The notes under the pieces: model-generated
What the model was told of the DNA's origin: nothing
Databases searched by the model: none
The model's input: the letters and a program-made list of their open reading frames with translations, nothing else
Position numbers and translations under genes: made by a program
Shown here: piece by piece, positions 60,942-64,000 of the stretch
How positions within the stretch are numbered: the stretch's first letter is position 1
How the letters are laid out: every line of letters starts with the position of its first letter
Assembly (NCBI GenBank): GCA_020636435.1
Contig: JACJXX010000001.1
Location: 806,001 to 870,000, forward strand
Length of the DNA: 64,000 nt
Reading direction: 5' to 3'
From: Lewinellaceae bacterium
Lineage (GTDB): Bacteria > Bacteroidota > Bacteroidia > Chitinophagales > Saprospiraceae

Positions 60942-61079
60942 AAATAGAACACGCCTGCCTGCTGTGCCAGCGGCCGGCAGGCAGGGATGACACAGATCCA
61001 ACGGGTTTTCGCGGATTGCCATTAGCATTAGCCAATCCGTGTAAATCCGCCCAATCTGTGTCATCCGTGTTCTATCCTA
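60942..61079. repeat. 138-bp inverted-repeat element, GAACACGGATGACAC type
   Basis: The left part reads ATAGAACACG, then (after a 32-bp insertion) GATGACACAGAT. The right part reads, in reverse complement, ATAGAACACGGATGACACAG. The arms stay recognisable for about 45 bp. Sequences with this GTGTCATCCGTGTTC theme occur in many bacteria, as I recall. Confidence 0.7.
60954..60985. repeat. 32-bp palindrome inserted into an inverted-repeat arm
   Basis: CCTGCCTGC and GCAGGCAGG arms. The opposite arm of the host repeat reads GAACACGGATGACAC with nothing in between, so the uninterrupted state is known and the insertion length is 32 bp. No target duplication is apparent. Its relative is at 55887-55918. 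Confidence 0.8.
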
Positions 61080-61111
61080 ACAGGTGTCTAGAATATAGGA
61101 TGACTCCTTTT

Positions 61112-61999
61112 TTATTCGCCTTTCCCGATCTTCACCGAGGTCATGCTCAGCGAGCCGCCCACGTAGCGGTCGTTGAAGAAGGCCACCTCGTCTTTATCGT
61201 CCTGCAAAGCAAGCGCGTAGAGGAGCGGATAGTAATGGTCGGGGGTGGGAATGGCGAGCCGGGCCGCCGGGCCCAGGCCGCTGTAGTCGATGAGGGGCTG
61301 GTGGATCTTGGACAGGATGTTTTTCTTGAACGTTTCGTTGATCTCCAGTGCCCAGTCGTAGCCATAATTAGGCGTTTCCATTTGCTGCCAGTCCACCATG
61401 CGGAGGTTGTGCACCATATTGCCGCTGCCCATGATCAGTACGCCTTTGCGGCGCAGGCCCTGCAGTTCCTGAGCCAGCTTGTAATGGTACGCAGCCGGTT
61501 TGTGGTAGTCGATGCTCAATTGCAGCACCGGGATGTCGGCGTCCGGATACATCTGCCGTACCACCGACCAGCAGCCGTGATCGAGGCCCCAGTCGTGGTC
61601 GAGGCCTACCTGCGTCTCCTGCACCAGGGCGGCCGTTTCTTTAGCCAGCTGCGGGTGGCCGGGCGCCGGGTATTGCACCTCGAACAGTTCCTGCGGAAAG
61701 CCGCCGAAATCGTGGATGGTTCTGGGCTCCGCCATGGCAGTGATGTGGGTGCCCCGCGTCAGCCAGTGGGCCGAGATGCAGAGCACGGCTTCGGGCCGGG
61801 GAATCTCCTTCCCCAGTTGTGCCCAGCGGCGGCTGAATTCGTTGTCTTCGATCCCGTTCATGGGCGAGCCGTGCCCGACGAAGAGTACGGGCATTTTCTC
61901 GCTCCGCTCCTTCAGGTTGCGGGTAAAGGTATTGAATGCTCCTAGTGTAGACATAGCGGCTAATCCTCCTATGATCTTGATGAAGTGTTTGCGGTTCAT
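61112..61999 (-). CDS. LigB-family extradiol dioxygenase (YgiD-like)
   Basis: 295 residues. A hydrophobic stretch at residues 8-22 (IIGGLAAMSTLGAF) may be a signal or anchor. LFVGHGSPMNGIEDNEF, LCISAHWLTRGTHI, DHGCWSVVRQMYPDADIPVLQLSID and PTPDHYYPLLYALAL carry the metal-binding His residues of the DODA/YgiD group. Members open the ring of DOPA-like catechols with oxygen. It lies 6 bp from the gene pair upstream on the same strand, so cotranscription is possible. Confidence 0.9.
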   Translation of the reverse strand: MNRKHFIKIIGGLAAMSTLGAFNTFTRNLKERSEKMPVLFVGHGSPMNGIEDNEFSRRWAQLGKEIPRPEAVLCISAHWLTRGTHITAMAEPRTIHDFGGFPQELFEVQYPAPGHPQLAKETAALVQETQVGLDHDWGLDHGCWSVVRQMYPDADIPVLQLSIDYHKPAAYHYKLAQELQGLRRKGVLIMGSGNMVHNLRMVDWQQMETPNYGYDWALEINETFKKNILSKIHQPLIDYSGLGPAARLAIPTPDHYYPLLYALALQDDKDEVAFFNDRYVGGSLSMTSVKIGKGE

Positions 62000-62005
62000 A
62001 AAATG

Positions 62006-62773
62006 TTATTTCACCCCTATTTCTAGCTGCTCAAAGTTTAGCTCCACAGAGCCTTCCTTCCGGATGCGGTTGCCCAGGGCTGCCAGCTTATCGAGCTCTC
62101 CCTTGAACACCCGGGCAAAAACGTTGCCGGCGTCCAGGCTTTGGCCCTCCCCGTAAAAAATGCGCAGGCTGCCGCTAATGCGGTTGCGCAGGGGCCCGAC
62201 GGGGCCGAGCAGCACTTCGCCCGCCTCTGCGTAGGCGGTTGAATATTGCTGAAGGATATCCAGGACGGGAGCATTTTCGGTCCAAAGCTCCGGCCTGGAA
62301 GTTTCAACATGCTTAAAACCACAGTTGAAAGGCAGAAGTTCATCGAAGGCCTCGCAGGTCTCCACAGCAAACCGGAGGTTATATTCAAATGGAATGGGCT
62401 CACCGCCGGAAGCCGAAACCTGAAAACCCACCCTGGAAAAAATCCTTATCCCTCTTTCCAGCAGCCTTTCGATCCTTCTTTTCAGGGCAGCATGGTCCAG
62501 CCATTTCAACCGCTCCACGTTCCGGGCAAGGTGGGTAAGCAGGAGGGGGACGTTGTCCTCGTTTTCCAGGACTTCCTCGTAAGGAAGGATCACCCCCAGG
62601 TAGCTCTTTTCGCCTTTTCTGGAAACCCAGGGTTTGAACTCTTCTTTGCGGGCGTAAAAGGTGATGTATAAGGGTTCATCTACATAATTTGTGATTAATT
62701 TTTCTACCTCATACGTCTCCATTTTGGGATAAGAATAACGATCTACGTTAGAATTGATATATATCATGCTCAA
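62006..62773 (-). CDS. Protein of unknown function overlapping its upstream neighbour
   Basis: 255 residues. No signal or membrane helix. The first 80 residues have paired charged strands (YVDEPLYITFYARKEEFKPWVSRKGEKSY). No family recognised. Its ATG overlaps the stop of the upstream gene by 4 bases (62770-62773), which implies coupled translation. GC falls toward its 5' end, as in the upstream neighbour. Together they could be an accessory pair. Confidence 0.75.
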   Translation of the reverse strand: MSMIYINSNVDRYSYPKMETYEVEKLITNYVDEPLYITFYARKEEFKPWVSRKGEKSYLGVILPYEEVLENEDNVPLLLTHLARNVERLKWLDHAALKRRIERLLERGIRIFSRVGFQVSASGGEPIPFEYNLRFAVETCEAFDELLPFNCGFKHVETSRPELWTENAPVLDILQQYSTAYAEAGEVLLGPVGPLRNRISGSLRIFYGEGQSLDAGNVFARVFKGELDKLAALGNRIRKEGSVELNFEQLEIGVK

Positions 62774-63300
62774 TTGAGGTTATTATTACCAGGAGGTAAA
62801 ACCAGTCTGTACCAGTAATTTTTGGCATTTGGAGTTCCCGGCAAAGGGTGCCTCATATTTTCAGAATCCAACGCATAAGTTCCGATTAATTCTGCCTGCC
62901 CTTTTTTCACTGTTGCTTCATCGCCGAATGAGATATGAAAAAACTCAAGTTTGTTTTTTTCTTCCCATTGATCAGTATAGCCCCTGCCATTTTTTCCATC
63001 CCCTGTTGTACCATACCGGTAAAGCTCACCTTTATACAAATAAAACTTGCCGGTAGGACAATGCTTGCAAAGATACATCCCACTTCTTTTAGCCACAAGC
63101 TTATACAACTCCTGGTTCTCGATCTTATCCTTCTTATGATCAATAGCATCCTCCCATTCTTCCGAAAGGGAATGGCTGCCGTCCGGGTTTTTCCGGGTTG
63201 CCTCCTCCCAGGTTTTGGGAAGGGCAATCAGCAAAATGAATGTCGCAATAACGGCTCCGATGAGTAGAAGCCCCACGGGAAAGCGCTTTGAGTGTTCCAT
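62770..63300 (-). CDS. Membrane-anchored small protein of unknown function
   Basis: 176 residues. One N-terminal membrane helix (FPVGLLLIGAVIATFILLIAL), then a soluble domain with KRSGMYLCKHCPTGKFYLYK, LYRYGTTGDGKNGRGYT and QAELIGTYALDSENMRHPLPGTPNAKN. The order GMY, YGTT, a later Glu and a closing LPGTPN recalls GIY-YIG-like folds, but the match is weak. It overlaps the next gene by four bases, so the two are probably one unit. It is more AT-rich than most of the window. Confidence 0.75.
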   Translation of the reverse strand: MEHSKRFPVGLLLIGAVIATFILLIALPKTWEEATRKNPDGSHSLSEEWEDAIDHKKDKIENQELYKLVAKRSGMYLCKHCPTGKFYLYKGELYRYGTTGDGKNGRGYTDQWEEKNKLEFFHISFGDEATVKKGQAELIGTYALDSENMRHPLPGTPNAKNYWYRLVLPPGNNNLN

Positions 63301-63501
63301 ATAAAATCGGTTTTTCGTTTTATTTTTTTCAAAATTATTTCAAAATAGCCTAAAATACAATTTTTGCTGAAAAAATATTCAAATAATAATTTAATATGCA
63401 TTTAATAACTTACGTAAAATAATTGTTATCCTATCAATAGAGTGCATTGACATTTAGCCCCGGGAGATGATTTTTACAAACAAAACCCTTAACTTAAGCC
63501 C
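63301..63501. promoter_or_regulatory. AT-rich divergent promoter region
   Basis: About 200 bp, strongly AT-rich, between the divergent unknown pair (minus) and the xanthine-dehydrogenase gene (plus). It must hold both promoters, but no element could be assigned with confidence. Confidence 0.4.
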
Positions 63502-64000
63502 ATGATCGAATTCTACCTAAACGGCCATAAAATCCGCACCGATGCGCCGCCCGGCAGCGGCCTGCTCGGCTTCATCCGCAACGAGCAGGGGCTGAAAGGC
63601 ACGAAGCTCGTCTGCAAGGAAGGTGAATGCGCAGCCTGCGCCGTGCTGGCGGGCGCGCTGGAAGGCGGTCGGGTGCGCTACCAGAATATGTGTTCCTGCA
63701 TCATGCCGCTGGCCAATGCGCACGGCCGGCACATCGTCACCATCGAAGGCCTCAACGGGGAAGAACTCACCCCTGTGCAGCAGGCTATGGTGGACTGCCA
63801 CGGCAGCCAATGCGGCTTCTGCACCCCCGGTTTTGTCGTGTCGCTCACCGGTGCCCTGCTGGGAGAAGAGCGGCCGGGCTACGCGCAGCTCCACAAAGCT
63901 ATCGACGGCAACATCTGCCGCTGCACCGGCTACAAATCCATAGAACGGGCAGCGCAACGGATCGCCGAAGAGCTGCCGAAAGAGGGCCATGGGCTGGAAA
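63502..64000 (+). CDS. xdhA: Xanthine dehydrogenase iron-sulfur subunit, C-terminus outside the window
   Basis: 166 codons are visible. The plant-type 2Fe-2S domain is seen as KLVCKEGECAACAVLAGALE with CxxxxCxxC. The second cluster is in CHGSQCGFCTPGFVVSL and NICRCTGYKSIERA. Such genes encode the [2Fe-2S] part, often fused to an FAD domain, of molybdenum hydroxylases that oxidise purines or aldehydes. Which substrate it serves cannot be told without the missing catalytic subunit. Confidence 0.9.
   Translation, partial: MIEFYLNGHKIRTDAPPGSGLLGFIRNEQGLKGTKLVCKEGECAACAVLAGALEGGRVRYQNMCSCIMPLANAHGRHIVTIEGLNGEELTPVQQAMVDCHGSQCGFCTPGFVVSLTGALLGEERPGYAQLHKAIDGNICRCTGYKSIERAAQRIAEELPKEGHGLE

Noticed and set aside
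62770..63300. Toxin-immunity assignment for the overlapping gene pair
   Set aside because: The GIY-YIG-like resemblance is weak and no immunity family was recognised, so the pair is annotated as unknown.

Overview
The window looks like a chromosome segment from a Bacteroidota bacterium, most likely of the Saprospiria/Lewinella type. The clues are type IX secretion (T9SS) C-terminal sorting domains, LytTR/LytS-type two-component genes, a Reg_prop/Y_Y_Y propeller sensor, a CarboxypepD-plug outer-membrane receptor, a single-domain heptose kinase next to WaaA, and a GC content of roughly 50-55%. This placement rests on family content only. No rRNA, tRNA or CRISPR array was seen.

Layout. Positions 1-677 hold the start of a TPR lipoprotein. 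Positions 717-4770 are a mobile-DNA graveyard: a dead IS91-type element (tyrosine recombinase plus HUH-type transposase) abutted by a dead IS4-type element. Positions 5.5-12 kb hold a signalling cluster (a propeller sensor, a LytTR response regulator and two LytS-like kinases). Positions 12.6-15.2 kb encode an SGNH/MBOAT acyl-transfer pair. Then come a DUF502 membrane protein, an outer-membrane receptor, an AraC regulator, RfbB, an outer-membrane protein, WaaA and HldA (LPS core), a large T9SS cargo protein and a membrane-tethered putative regulator. ValS, a histidine-phosphatase lipoprotein and LysA follow on the minus strand. Positions 35-42.6 kb carry an ECF sigma factor with a putative anti-sigma protein, a SWIM protein, RlmH, a rhomboid protease, a YdcF-like protein and a DUF697 protein. 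Positions 42.8-51.1 kb carry a penicillin-acylase-family hydrolase, a lipoprotein, a MocR regulator, a GNAT enzyme, IlvE, a DinB-like protein and a GT39-type glycosyltransferase. The last part has LpxD, a quinone oxidoreductase, a di-heme peroxidase, a Calx-beta lipoprotein, a YgiD-like dioxygenase, an unknown overlapping gene pair and the start of XdhA.

The most unusual aspect is the non-coding DNA. Almost every long intergenic gap is filled by short hairpin-rich elements with terminal inverted repeats, and several can be delimited to the base by target duplications. A 204-bp element occurs twice with no difference found, each copy flanked by its own 8-bp direct repeat, and one copy has rewritten the end of an AraC gene. 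A 144-bp element with a 9-bp duplication recurs at 28.9 kb, where a 371-bp element is nested inside it with a 7-bp duplication. A 209-bp element with a 5-bp duplication splits a palindrome at 52.4 kb. On a smaller scale, palindromes of about 18-50 bp appear to have inserted repeatedly into the coding DNA of the IS91-type element. Two break its reading frames and four preserve the frame. Together these suggest several layers of tiny non-autonomous palindromic elements; no gene that obviously mobilises them lies in the window.
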